A DNA stretch of 64,000 nucleotides. It comes from Gammaproteobacteria bacterium. GTDB lineage: Bacteria > Pseudomonadota > Gammaproteobacteria > JAJFJF01. The notes under the pieces are model-generated. The model ran no database searches, was not told the DNA's origin, and saw nothing but the letters and a program-made list of their open reading frames with translations. Shown one piece after another: positions 37,561 through 46,804 of the stretch (position 1 is its first letter; every line of letters starts with the position of its first letter). Where the stretch lies: assembly GCA_021774255.1 (NCBI GenBank), contig JAJFJF010000018.1, positions 1 through 64,000 of the forward strand. The letters run 5' to 3'. Position numbers and translations under genes: made by a program.

Positions 37561-40071
37561 ATGAAAAAAGGGAATAGATTTCTTCTGAAACGTTATTTTT
37601 GCACCGCAACTGCTTGCACGTCAGAGAAGTCGACACCCTACCCACTATCTATACAAACGCTACTCGGCAGCTTGCTGCTCGCCACCACTCTTTTATTTGC
37701 GCCCTTTACCACATTACACGCAAACACGCTCAATTTTGGTGCTGGCGCAGGCACCTCTGCAGATGGCTTTGAAGACTTATTACTCGACGTCTCTGTCAAT
37801 GACACTTCGTATGGCATGGCTTTTTTAATACGCGACGCTAACGATCGTGTACTGGCCTCCTATGAGGATATCATGCGATGGAATTTTGCATTAACTGATC
37901 AGCAGCTTATCGAGTATCGAGGCATGCACTTTTACTACTTAGATGAGTTTAAGGGCCTGACATACGACATAGATATTCCTTCTTTAACATTGCTTGCGAC
38001 GGCCCCGCCTTCTTTATTTACTGTTGAATCAATCGATGCTGGTGATAGTTATTTTGTTCAATATGGTACTTCTACGCCGGGTGCTTTTTTTAATTACGAC
38101 ATTCTCACAGAATACACAACCTCCGAGGGCAGTGATGTTGATCTGTCTGCAATAACAGAAATGGGGGTGTTCACACCGTATGGCGTCGGCATTAATTCCA
38201 TTCTGCTTCGTAATATAGCAGACTCTCCAGAAGCCATCCGTTTAGATACGACCTGGTATTACGATCTGCCCGAACAGATGTTAAGTCTCGTGCTCGGTGA
38301 TACTTATACGCGCCCAGGTGACTGGAGCGGCTCTGCGCGCTACGGGGGGATTAAACTCGCCACTAATTTTGGTACACAACCAGGATTTGTGACGTATCCC
38401 TTACCGACTCTCGCGGGTGAAGCCACCATCCCCACTACCGTCGATATTTTAGTCGACAATGTGCTGCGCGCGCAGCAAGAGGTCAATGCAGGCCCCTTTG
38501 AGATTTACAATTTACCTTACCTCACGGGCCAGGGCGAAGTGCAACTCGTCACACGCGACTTATTAGGCCGAGAACAAGTCATTACCGTACCCTTTTTCAC
38601 GGCACAAGAATTACTGCGCCCGGGCTTGCATGATTTCACCGTGGATCTCGGCTTCACACGTGATGACTACACAGAAGACAGCTTTGACTATAACCGTTTT
38701 GTCACGGCGGGTACTTACCGACGCGGTTTAACCGAACGCTTCACCGGCGAAGTCCACGGCGAGTTTTTATTTGACCAACAAGCAGTGGGTATGAGTGGTA
38801 ATTACATTATGCCGCACGTTGGCTTAACCACACTTTCATTGGCCGGCAGCCAAAGCAATGACTTAGGCGTTGGTGGTTTAGCGAAGATTGCCCTTGAACG
38901 TCCTGGTGAAATTTACAGTATCGGCGCTTCTGTGCAAGGCACGACCTCTAATATGACCTACTTGGGTTTGCAGCCTGATCAGCCAGCGCCTGCTTGGATA
39001 GTCCAGATCTATAACAGCTGGTCTTTAGGACGGTATGGTCAAGTTGGTTTAAGCTATATCTTCCAAGAACAGCGTGATTTTGATCAATTTTATTATGACG
39101 ACGACGATGATGATGACGACCTTGAAGATGAGCCTTTAATGTCTGCAGGAAAAACCCAATTTCTTACAATCAACTATGGTGTTGGTCTGCTGCCCAATTT
39201 ATACTTTAACGCTTCAAGCACAGTCAATATTGACGAGCCGGATGATTATGCTTTTTACCTCACTCTTACTTGGTCATTTGATAACGATAGATCGATGACA
39301 CTGGCAGGCAATATTGCGGAAGATGCCAACCAAGTGCTGCTTGATTTTGTGCAATACCCACCCTTTGAGAATGGCTATGGTTACCGCCTGGCCGCTGGCG
39401 CGGGTGATTTTGAGACCTATGAAGCTGACGTTATCTATCAAAATGATTACGGCGTGTACCAAGCCGATGTGGCCTATTACGATGACGACTTCGATGCCCG
39501 CCTCGCAGCAGAAGGCGGCGTTATCTACATGAATCGCAACGTCTTTTTCTCTCGCCCTGTGGAAGACAGCTTTGCCGTCGTCACCGTGCCCGGCTATGCC
39601 GATGTCGGCATCTATGAGAATGACGTGATGTATGCACGCACCAACAAACGAGGTAGCACATTGTTGACAAATGTACTATCTTATCAAGAGAACTATATTG
39701 GTATTAATCCGGCGGATTTCCCGCTGGATGTGCAGTTTGATACTACTCGGCATACAGTGGTGCCCACTTACCGTAGTGGCACCTTGATAAGCTTCTTGGC
39801 ACGGGCATCACGCTCCGCCACCCTTAGCTTATTCATCGACGATGAAGTGCCGATGCCGATTGGTTCCGAGGTGACGCTGACCGACCACGATAATAAATAC
39901 TATGTGGGGCAAGACGGTTACACCTTTATCTCTGGGTTGGTAGAAGGCGAAAACCATATAGAAGTGCGAAGAGACAATATCAGTTGTCAGGCAACCATTT
40001 TCTTACCTGAGACAGAGGATGTCATGCCAGATTTAGGGTCGGTATTTTGTGACGAAGTCAATTATGGATAA
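37561..40071 (+). CDS. Outer-membrane usher (CsuD-like)
   Basis: An 836-residue beta-barrel usher that assembles and secretes the pilus. The signal peptide lies late (LLGSLLLATTLLFAPFTTLHA, residues about 34-54) after a basic extension. Usher features follow: an N-terminal chaperone-binding domain (TLNFGAGAGTSADGFEDLLL), WYYDLPEQMLSLVLGDTYTR, barrel strands, VPTYRSGTLISFLARAS and C-terminal domain PIGSEVTLTDHDNKYYVGQDGYTFISGL. A run of eight Asp (YYDDDDDDDD, about residue 512-520) sits in a loop. Its own TATAAT (about 37517-37522) and a 147-base gap after the chaperone suggest a second promoter. Confidence 0.88.
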   Translation: MKKGNRFLLKRYFCTATACTSEKSTPYPLSIQTLLGSLLLATTLLFAPFTTLHANTLNFGAGAGTSADGFEDLLLDVSVNDTSYGMAFLIRDANDRVLASYEDIMRWNFALTDQQLIEYRGMHFYYLDEFKGLTYDIDIPSLTLLATAPPSLFTVESIDAGDSYFVQYGTSTPGAFFNYDILTEYTTSEGSDVDLSAITEMGVFTPYGVGINSILLRNIADSPEAIRLDTTWYYDLPEQMLSLVLGDTYTRPGDWSGSARYGGIKLATNFGTQPGFVTYPLPTLAGEATIPTTVDILVDNVLRAQQEVNAGPFEIYNLPYLTGQGEVQLVTRDLLGREQVITVPFFTAQELLRPGLHDFTVDLGFTRDDYTEDSFDYNRFVTAGTYRRGLTERFTGEVHGEFLFDQQAVGMSGNYIMPHVGLTTLSLAGSQSNDLGVGGLAKIALERPGEIYSIGASVQGTTSNMTYLGLQPDQPAPAWIVQIYNSWSLGRYGQVGLSYIFQEQRDFDQFYYDDDDDDDDLEDEPLMSAGKTQFLTINYGVGLLPNLYFNASSTVNIDEPDDYAFYLTLTWSFDNDRSMTLAGNIAEDANQVLLDFVQYPPFENGYGYRLAAGAGDFETYEADVIYQNDYGVYQADVAYYDDDFDARLAAEGGVIYMNRNVFFSRPVEDSFAVVTVPGYADVGIYENDVMYARTNKRGSTLLTNVLSYQENYIGINPADFPLDVQFDTTRHTVVPTYRSGTLISFLARASRSATLSLFIDDEVPMPIGSEVTLTDHDNKYYVGQDGYTFISGLVEGENHIEVRRDNISCQATIFLPETEDVMPDLGSVFCDEVNYG

Positions 40072-40079
40072 CAGACAAC

Positions 40080-40628
40080 GTGAAGCAAATGCAACAAGGA
40101 CGATACAACACACAGCACTGTAGCAAATTAAGCAAATTAGTCCTGATCGGATTATCTGCCGCCGCGCTTATTGTGACGCTTGTTTTTCCGCAAGAAAGCT
40201 GGGCGGCTGCACGCTGCCGTGTGGGCGCAACACCCATCAACTTTGGTCAATACAATGACCGCACCAAAAACGCGAATGGCATGATCCAACTGCGTTGCCG
40301 ACAAGTCGGCCGCCCCGATTTAAAAGAACGTTTGATCACCTACCGTATTCGCCTTTCAACTGGCTCCAGTAATAGCTATCGCAATCGTACCCTGCGCCAA
40401 ATTGGGGGCCCTGATAGAATCAACTACAACATTTATATCGACTCCGGCCGCCGCTTGGTTTGGGGCAATGGTAGCAATGGTACACAGGTTGTGACCGGCA
40501 GAATACGCGTATTTCGTTTACGTGAAAACAAAACCGAGCGCGTGCGCTTATATGCACGGATCCCTGGCCGACAAAATGTTTCAGCGGGCAGGTACAGTGA
40601 TGTGATCCATGCCTTCATCGACTTTTAG
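40080..40628 (+). CDS. SCPU-domain minor/tip pilin
   Basis: A 182-residue secreted protein. The hydrophobic signal (LVLIGLSAAALIVTLVFP) ends before SWAAARCRVGATPINFGQYN, the start of an SCPU domain; MIQLRCRQ and SAGRYSDVIHAFIDF complete it. It is strongly Arg-rich, like the major pilin is Lys-rich. Gene position after the usher matches the CsuE-type tip adhesin, but it has only one domain. Start is GTG 40080 or ATG 40089. It is the last gene of the pilus operon. Confidence 0.78.
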   Translation: MKQMQQGRYNTQHCSKLSKLVLIGLSAAALIVTLVFPQESWAAARCRVGATPINFGQYNDRTKNANGMIQLRCRQVGRPDLKERLITYRIRLSTGSSNSYRNRTLRQIGGPDRINYNIYIDSGRRLVWGNGSNGTQVVTGRIRVFRLRENKTERVRLYARIPGRQNVSAGRYSDVIHAFIDF

Positions 40629-40701
40629 TCTTTACTCATCCCCCTTCACTCATGCATAATGAGTGCTATTTTTAGCGGCAACTTAATTACTGACTCCCAG
40701 C

Positions 40702-41187
40702 ATGAAACGACTTAACCATTTCCTGACCTTTATTTTATTACTTGCCACCTCACCACTTTGGGCAAGTGACGTGGCGTTACCTTACGATGAAGCAGCCGAT
40801 CCTAAAGCCGACATTCAACAAGCCCTCACACAAGCGCGCGAGAACGATAAACTCGTGCTGTTAGTTTTTGGCGCAAACTGGTGCCGAGACTGCCGTACCT
40901 TTGACGAAGCCATGCAAGGCGATGCGTTGGCGCCCCTGATTAACGAAACGTATATTCCCACAAAAATCGACATTGGAAATTGGGATAGAAATCAAGATGT
41001 TGTTGAGCAATACGGTAATCCAACGGCTAACGGCATTCCTTCCCTTGTGATTGTCTCCCCTGATAACCAAGTCTTAACCGCCACCGAAGCCGGTGAGCTC
41101 GCCCGCGCCCGCCAAATGAGCGATACGGAGCTTTATGCCTTTCTAGAGGGTCTCACCGACAGCGCCCAAGCAGCGGCTTCAAAATAG
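40702..41187 (+). CDS. Periplasmic thioredoxin-fold protein
   Basis: A 161-residue exported thioredoxin-like protein. Signal peptide MKRLNHFLTFILLLATSPLWA; the active site is VFGANWCRDCRTFDEAM (CRDC), then a cis-Pro segment ANGIPSLVIVSPDNQ. It resembles thioredoxin_7/DsbD-gamma-like proteins that reduce or isomerise periplasmic disulfides. It follows the pilus operon, and SCPU pilins contain disulfides, so a role in pilus folding is possible, but a 73-base gap separates it from the operon and this remains inference. Confidence 0.83.
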   Translation: MKRLNHFLTFILLLATSPLWASDVALPYDEAADPKADIQQALTQARENDKLVLLVFGANWCRDCRTFDEAMQGDALAPLINETYIPTKIDIGNWDRNQDVVEQYGNPTANGIPSLVIVSPDNQVLTATEAGELARARQMSDTELYAFLEGLTDSAQAAASK

Positions 41188-41204
41188 GCTTAATCGCCTC
41201 AATT

Positions 41205-41262
41205 GACCCAATCGACTCAATAATTGACTCATAGACCTTTTTAATGAGCCAATTGAGTCACA
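41205..41262. terminator. Inverted repeat 3' of thioredoxin-fold gene
   Basis: AATTGACTCAT and ATGAGCCAATT form an 11-base stem with one mismatch around a ten-base loop, inside a stretch with repeated TGACTCAAT/CAATTGAGTCA. It may terminate the pilus/thioredoxin transcript, though no U-run follows immediately. Confidence 0.35.
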
Positions 41263-41337
41263 CTAAAAACATCGTTTAATTTTTACTTACCTTAACTGCT
41301 AGAGAAAGCCTCTGATTAACCTCATATTGCGACTTCT

Positions 41338-41393
41338 CCTGTACAGGTTTATTTTGGTTAAAGCATCGCCGAACCTGTATATTTTGGTACAAT
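41338..41393 (+). promoter_or_regulatory. Repeated CCTGTA...ATTTTGGT upstream of uvrD
   Basis: Two similar blocks: CCTGTACAGG followed by TTTATTTTGGT (from 41338), and CCTGTATATTTTGGTAC (from 41374), the second running into TACAAT (41388-41393), a possible -10 ten bases before the uvrD ATG. Each has only half of the enteric LexA box (CTGTATAT...). SOS control is possible but not shown. Confidence 0.3.
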
Positions 41394-41402
41394 TCTAACA
41401 CC

Positions 41403-43607
41403 ATGACTGAGTTGATCACCCAACATCTTAACGAGCCGCAACACGAAGCGGTCACGGCCGAACCGAAGCATTTGTTGATCCTCGCGGGTGCCGGCAGCGG
41501 CAAAACCCGCGTGCTCGTGCATCGCATTGCTTATTTAATCGAAACAGGGCACGCCACCCCTTACTCCATTCTCGCGGTGACCTTTACCAACAAAGCCGCA
41601 AAAGAGATGCGCGATCGTATCGAAGCCCTGCTCAACCGCCCCACACAAGGCATGTGGGTGGGCACCTTCCATGGCTTAGCACACCGCTTGTTGCGCACAC
41701 ACTGGAAAGAAGCCGGCCTGCCTGAACATTTTCAAATTATGGACAGCGACGATCAACACCGTTTGATCCGACGCATCATTAAAACCATGCAGCTCGATGA
41801 AACCAAATGGCCACCCAAGCAGGCCCAATGGTTTATCAATAACAAAAAAGACGAAGGCATACGCCCGCATGCCATGGGGGATCAAGACGATGTCTTTAAC
41901 ACCACCATGCTGCAGATCTATGAAACCTACGAAAAAACCTGCCAGCAAAGTGGCCTGGTCGATTTTGCTGAGCTGTTGTTACGCGCGTACGAAATGTGGC
42001 AAAACAACCCTGAGTTGCTTGCGCATTATCAAGCACGTTTTAATCAGGTGTTAGTCGACGAATTCCAAGATACCAATGGCATTCAATATGCATGGCTACG
42101 TTTGTTGGCCGGTGACAACACACACTTCACTGCTGTCGGTGATGACGACCAATCTATTTACGGTTGGCGCGGTGCGAAAATTGAAAACATTCAACGCTTC
42201 ACGCGCGACTACCCCGGCACTTATACGCTGCGATTAGAACAAAACTACCGTTCGACCAGCACCATCTTAAATGCGGCGAACACCTTAATCTCACATAACA
42301 CTGGCCGCCTCGGTAAAGAGTTATGGACCGCAGGCGAGAAAGGCGACCCTATCGCGTTATACGCTGCCTTTAACGAGCAAGACGAAGCGCGTTATATTGT
42401 TGAACGGATCAGCAGCTGGGTGGCCAGCCCTGACAACAAACGCAGTGATGTTGCTATACTCTATCGTTCCAACGCGCAGTCACGTGTCTTAGAGGAAGCC
42501 CTGCTCAAAGCCGGCATACCTTACCGCATTTACGGTGGCCAACGCTTCTTCGAGCGCGCTGAAATCAAAGACGCACTCGCTTACTTACGCTTAATGGCCA
42601 ATCGCCATGACGATGCCGCTTTTGAGCGCGCAGTCAATATGCCCACACGCGGTATCGGCGGGATCACACTCGACATTATTCGCAGCCAAGCACGTGAACG
42701 TGAAATCTCTTTATGGCAATCCACAGAAAACTTAATTAACTCCGAGCATCTTTCCAGCCGCGCCAGCACGGCCGTCGGGCAATTTTTAGAATTGATCAGC
42801 ACGCTCGCACGTCACTGTGAAGACTTAGCCTTAGAAGAACAAATTGAGAAAATGTTGCAGACCAGTGGCCTACTGCAACATTACCAGCAGCAACGTAATG
42901 AAAAAGCACAAGCGCGCGTTGAAAACTTGGAAGAGCTTGCGAACGCTGCCGCACAATTTACGCCACCCGAAGAAGACACCCGCACCACGCCGCTCGTCGC
43001 ATTTTTATCACATGCCGCCTTAGAAGCAGGCGAGATGCAAGCCAGTGAATATGATGACTGCGTGCAAATGATGACATTACACAGCGCAAAAGGCCTTGAG
43101 TTTCCTTTTGTCTTTTTAGCAGGCATGGAAGAAGGACTCTTTCCACATCAAATGTCCCTGCAAGAAGAAGGGCGCCTGGAAGAAGAACGTCGCCTTTGTT
43201 ACGTCGGTATTACGCGCGCCAGAAAAAAAATTGTGATGACGCATGCCGAAACGCGTCGCTTACACGGTCGTGAAATGATGCATGCCCCGTCACGCTTTAT
43301 TTCTGAGCTGCCCAATGAATTGGTTGAGCATGTGCGGGCGAAAGCCGTGGTGTCACGCCCCAGTGCAGACTTCCATCCACGCCCCTCTTTCAAGACCGAT
43401 GCCGCCACCAACATTGCCGTTGCCGCGACCACCATTGATGGCGCACCGGTACAGCTTGGCCAGCGCGTCAAACACGCTAAATTTGGTGAAGGCGTGGTGC
43501 TCAACTGTGAGGGGCAAGGCGAGCAAGCACGTCTACAAGTTTACTTTGAAAGCGTCGGCAGCAAGTGGTTAGTCGCCTCCTTTGCCAAACTCGAGTCACT
43601 GAGTTAA
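41403..43607 (+). CDS. uvrD: DNA helicase II UvrD
   Basis: A superfamily 1A 3'-5' helicase of mismatch and nucleotide excision repair. Motifs: Q motif LNEPQHEAV, Walker A LAGAGSGKTRVLVHRIAYL, motif Ia AVTFTNKAAKEMRDRI, GMWVGTFHGLAHRLLR (close to E. coli UvrD), motif II VDEFQDTN, motif III DDDQSIYGWRGA, motif IV RLEQNYRS, motif V MTLHSAKGLEFPFVF and motif VI YVGITRARKKI. 734 aa is normal, with the Tudor-like C-terminal end (GQRVKHAKFGEGVVL). It precedes polA by 13 bases, so the two are probably cotranscribed. Confidence 0.95.
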   Translation: MTELITQHLNEPQHEAVTAEPKHLLILAGAGSGKTRVLVHRIAYLIETGHATPYSILAVTFTNKAAKEMRDRIEALLNRPTQGMWVGTFHGLAHRLLRTHWKEAGLPEHFQIMDSDDQHRLIRRIIKTMQLDETKWPPKQAQWFINNKKDEGIRPHAMGDQDDVFNTTMLQIYETYEKTCQQSGLVDFAELLLRAYEMWQNNPELLAHYQARFNQVLVDEFQDTNGIQYAWLRLLAGDNTHFTAVGDDDQSIYGWRGAKIENIQRFTRDYPGTYTLRLEQNYRSTSTILNAANTLISHNTGRLGKELWTAGEKGDPIALYAAFNEQDEARYIVERISSWVASPDNKRSDVAILYRSNAQSRVLEEALLKAGIPYRIYGGQRFFERAEIKDALAYLRLMANRHDDAAFERAVNMPTRGIGGITLDIIRSQAREREISLWQSTENLINSEHLSSRASTAVGQFLELISTLARHCEDLALEEQIEKMLQTSGLLQHYQQQRNEKAQARVENLEELANAAAQFTPPEEDTRTTPLVAFLSHAALEAGEMQASEYDDCVQMMTLHSAKGLEFPFVFLAGMEEGLFPHQMSLQEEGRLEEERRLCYVGITRARKKIVMTHAETRRLHGREMMHAPSRFISELPNELVEHVRAKAVVSRPSADFHPRPSFKTDAATNIAVAATTIDGAPVQLGQRVKHAKFGEGVVLNCEGQGEQARLQVYFESVGSKWLVASFAKLESLS

Positions 43608-43620
43608 TCTAGCAGCTATT

Positions 43621-46293
43621 ATGGCTACATCAACAACGGCACCGCTCATCTTAGTGGATGGTTCATCGTATTTATTTCGCGCGTATTTTGCGCTCCCGCC
43701 TCTTTCTACCAAACAAGGCGAGCCCACGGGCGCCATGGTGGGCACCATCAACATGTTGCGCAAGCTCATGGGCGAATACCCTGATGAGCATATTGCCGTG
43801 GTATTTGATACCAAAGGTGAAAATTTTCGCCATCAACTCTACCCTGAATATAAAGCCAACCGCGCGGTCATGCCGGATGACTTGGCCTGCCAAATTGAGC
43901 CGCTTCATGAGTTGATCAAAGCCATGGGCCTGCCGCTTATCATGATGCCAGGCATTGAAGCAGACGACATTATCGCTACCTTGGCCTGCCAGGCAGATCA
44001 AAAAGGCATGAAAACAATCATTGTCAGCAGCGATAAAGATCTGGCCCAGCTGGTGAACGACAATATCACCATGCTCAACACCATGACACAGGTGCAACTT
44101 GATCGCGAAGGGGTGATTGCAAAATTTGGCGTGCCCCCTGAAAAAATTATTGATTACCTCGCGCTGATTGGTGACAGCGTCGATAACATTCCGGGCGTAC
44201 CAAAAGTTGGGCCCAAAACAGCGGCGAAGTGGTTAACGCAATATGGTTCACTTGAAGAAATTCTATTGCATGCGGATGAAATCAAAGGCAAGGTGGGGGA
44301 AAACCTGCGCGCCAGCCTTGAAATACTCACGCTGTCTGAACAATTGGTCACGCTGGACACCGACATTAAACTGCCTTTCTCGCTCGACACCTTGCACGCA
44401 AACACCCCGGATGTCGCTCACTTAAACGAGCAGTTGGCACGCTGGGAAATTAGATCATGGTTAAAAGAAGAAGCGCCAGCAGAGAAACCGTCGAGCAAGC
44501 GCACCGCTGAGGCAACTGTGCAAGTGCTAGGCCATGCTGACGCACTCGCGCAGCACCTTACGACGCTCAACAACGCAAAAAAAGTTGCCCTGCAAATACA
44601 CACCACCAATACACATATTTATAGCGCGCAAATCATTGGTATCGCCTTAGCAGCCGACAATACCCCGAGCGTTTATATTCCACTGGCTGAATTTGCACCC
44701 GATGACTCAGCGATCACTTCCCATGATCTGCTCTCACAGCTGACACCTCTATTTGCACGCACCGATCTGATGCTCATTGGCGAGAATCTTAAATTTATTT
44801 TTAATGTACTTGCCCGACACAATATCATTATCAACGCCAACTGTTTTGATGTCTCACTCGCCTCGTATGTATTAAACAGCACCCGACGCCACACACTTTT
44901 TGACTTGGCCGCTGCCGAACTGGATATTACTTTACCCAAGCCTGCTGACCTGGCTAAAAAAGGCGACCTACGTGAAGCGGCGTTAGACGCGCTCGCGGCC
45001 TATTCTACTGCCCAAGCTAACGCCTTGATGCAACTGCAAGATACACTGTGGCAGCAGTTATCCGAAAATGAAAAAGACATATTTCATCACCTTGAAATGC
45101 CGGTTACCCGCGTGCTCTCTCACATGGAAAGCACGGGCGTGCTGATTGATGCTCAAAAACTCAAAACACAAAGCCAGGAACTGGGCAAGCAGATCGACAC
45201 ACTCACACAAGCAGCCTATCACTTAGCCGGCAGTGAATTTAATCTTGATTCACCCAAACAGTTGCAACATATTTTATTTGAAGAGCAAGGCCTGCCTATT
45301 TTAAAGAAAACACCTAAAGGCCAGCCTTCCACTGCGGAAGGCGTATTACAAGAGCTTGCTCTCACCTACCCTTTACCCAACGTCATTATCGAGTATCGCA
45401 GCCTCAGTAAATTGAAATCGACGTATACTGATCCGCTGCCTGAACAAATTCATGAAAAAACGGGGCGGGTGCACACCGTATACCAACAAGCCGTGACCTC
45501 AACCGGCAGGCTTTCTTCGACTAACCCGAACTTACAAAACATTCCTATTCGCACCGCTGAAGGCCGCCGCATTCGGCAAGCGTTTATCGCACCAACAGGT
45601 TACCAATTACTCGCCGCGGATTATTCACAAATTGAATTGCGCATCATGGCGCATTTATCAAACGATGCGGGCTTGGTGAAGGCGTTCCGTGACGGTTTGG
45701 ATATTCACAAAGCCACGGCGGCTGAAATTTTTGGTGTGCCGCTTGATAACGTGACCTCCAACCAACGTCGTAGTGCCAAAGCGATTAACTTTGGTTTGAT
45801 TTACGGCATGTCCGCTTTTGGATTGTCACAGCAATTGGGCGTTGACAGAAAATCAGCCGAACATTATATGGACGAATACTTTCACCGTTACCCCGGCGTG
45901 AAAGATTATATGGAAAACACCCGGCGCGCGGCCTCCAAAAATGGTTTTGTGGAAACGCTCTCTGGTCGGCGACTCTATTTGCCTGAAATAAAATCTAAAC
46001 AAATCCCCCGCCGCAAAGCCGCCGAACGCGCGGCCATTAACGCGCCCATGCAAGGCACCGCGGCTGAAATCATCAAACGCGCCATGATCGCCGTTGACGA
46101 TTGGCTCGCACGCAGCAACGTCGACGCCCGCCTTATTATGCAAGTACATGACGAATTGGTGTTAGAAGTCGCCGAAAGTAGCATCGACACCGTCAGTCAA
46201 GAAGTTAAAAAGCACATGGCCGCAGCCGCCGAGCTGACGGTACCCTTAGTCGTGGATGTTGGCATCGGCCACAATTGGGATGAGGCGCATTAA
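43621..46293 (+). CDS. polA: DNA polymerase I with degenerate 3'-5' exonuclease domain
   Basis: 890 residues with three domains. The 5' nuclease (1-280) is intact: LVDGSSYLFRAYFALP, GIEADDIIATLA, IVSSDKDLAQLV and GDSVDNIPGVPKVGPKTA. The polymerase (about 500-890) is intact: TGRLSSTNPNLQNIPIR, AADYSQIELRIMAHLS (motif A), RRSAKAINFGLIYGMSAFGL (motif B) and QVHDELVLEVA (motif C). The middle domain keeps the fold but lacks the carboxylates that bind metal in E. coli Klenow fragment: DTETD corresponds to QIHTTN, the NLKYD Asp to NLKFI, and the YAAED Asp to YSTAQ. Proofreading is therefore predicted to be absent. It repairs DNA and processes Okazaki fragments. Confidence 0.95.
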   Translation: MATSTTAPLILVDGSSYLFRAYFALPPLSTKQGEPTGAMVGTINMLRKLMGEYPDEHIAVVFDTKGENFRHQLYPEYKANRAVMPDDLACQIEPLHELIKAMGLPLIMMPGIEADDIIATLACQADQKGMKTIIVSSDKDLAQLVNDNITMLNTMTQVQLDREGVIAKFGVPPEKIIDYLALIGDSVDNIPGVPKVGPKTAAKWLTQYGSLEEILLHADEIKGKVGENLRASLEILTLSEQLVTLDTDIKLPFSLDTLHANTPDVAHLNEQLARWEIRSWLKEEAPAEKPSSKRTAEATVQVLGHADALAQHLTTLNNAKKVALQIHTTNTHIYSAQIIGIALAADNTPSVYIPLAEFAPDDSAITSHDLLSQLTPLFARTDLMLIGENLKFIFNVLARHNIIINANCFDVSLASYVLNSTRRHTLFDLAAAELDITLPKPADLAKKGDLREAALDALAAYSTAQANALMQLQDTLWQQLSENEKDIFHHLEMPVTRVLSHMESTGVLIDAQKLKTQSQELGKQIDTLTQAAYHLAGSEFNLDSPKQLQHILFEEQGLPILKKTPKGQPSTAEGVLQELALTYPLPNVIIEYRSLSKLKSTYTDPLPEQIHEKTGRVHTVYQQAVTSTGRLSSTNPNLQNIPIRTAEGRRIRQAFIAPTGYQLLAADYSQIELRIMAHLSNDAGLVKAFRDGLDIHKATAAEIFGVPLDNVTSNQRRSAKAINFGLIYGMSAFGLSQQLGVDRKSAEHYMDEYFHRYPGVKDYMENTRRAASKNGFVETLSGRRLYLPEIKSKQIPRRKAAERAAINAPMQGTAAEIIKRAMIAVDDWLARSNVDARLIMQVHDELVLEVAESSIDTVSQEVKKHMAAAAELTVPLVVDVGIGHNWDEAH

Positions 46294-46352
46294 CACCCTC
46301 ACAGAAAACAATCATAATTCATTGATTAATAATCATTTATTTTCCGCCTCTC

Positions 46353-46427
46353 GATTTGGCTGATTATAATATCTTTATAATCAGCCAAATCTCTTTTGCC
46401 TTTTGAGATTTGGCTGGCTAAGCCAGC
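46353..46427. repeat. Overlapping alternative hairpins 3' of polA
   Basis: Arm 1 (46353-46369) and arm 2 (46375-46391) form a perfect 17-base stem starting GATTTGGCTG with a 5-base loop. Arm 2 extended (46382-46393, CAGCCAAATCTC) also pairs perfectly with arm 3 (46405-46416, GAGATTTGGCTG). A third short stem GCTGGCT/AGCCAGC follows (46413-46427). The first could terminate polA or the converging GLUG gene; the mutually exclusive pairings are unusual for a simple terminator. Confidence 0.55.
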
Positions 46428-46500
46428 GCGACCTTAAGCCTTCAAAGCTGAAGGGGAAACAATAAATCATTTTATATCAAACCGTTATCTATAAAATCTG

Positions 46501-46664
46501 TTTGGTGATGCGATTTAATGCTTTATAAAATATCACCAAAATCAAGTTTTATGTATTTGGTGACAAATATAAACGCCTCTTAAAATGTCACTAAATCGCA
46601 AAAACAATATTTGGTGATAAATTTATATTGCTCTAACTAATTTTATTTTAATCAAACCATAAGC
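46501..46664. repeat. Degenerate tandem repeat of about 54 bp
   Basis: TTTGGTGA begins units at 46501, 46556 and 46610 (spacing 55 and 54). The first two units also hold an inverted copy (ATCACCAAA at 46532-46540, GTCACTAAAT at 46587-46596) about 31 bases into the unit, after a shared TAAAAT. The third unit is decayed. It lies in a 511-base AT-rich gap between the converging polA and the 2539-aa GLUG gene. The remainder of that gap holds no ORF I can support. Confidence 0.5.
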
Positions 46665-46804
46665 AACCACTTGAAAAGTAGTTGAAAGCGGTTTCTTCTC
46701 ACGCATAATCGATTTTAGTGCTTTACTGAACAAAGATAATGTTATCTTTCAAACTTAAAATGTATTGTTTTTTTTGATTTCTTTGATAGATAAAAAAAGA
46801 CTCT

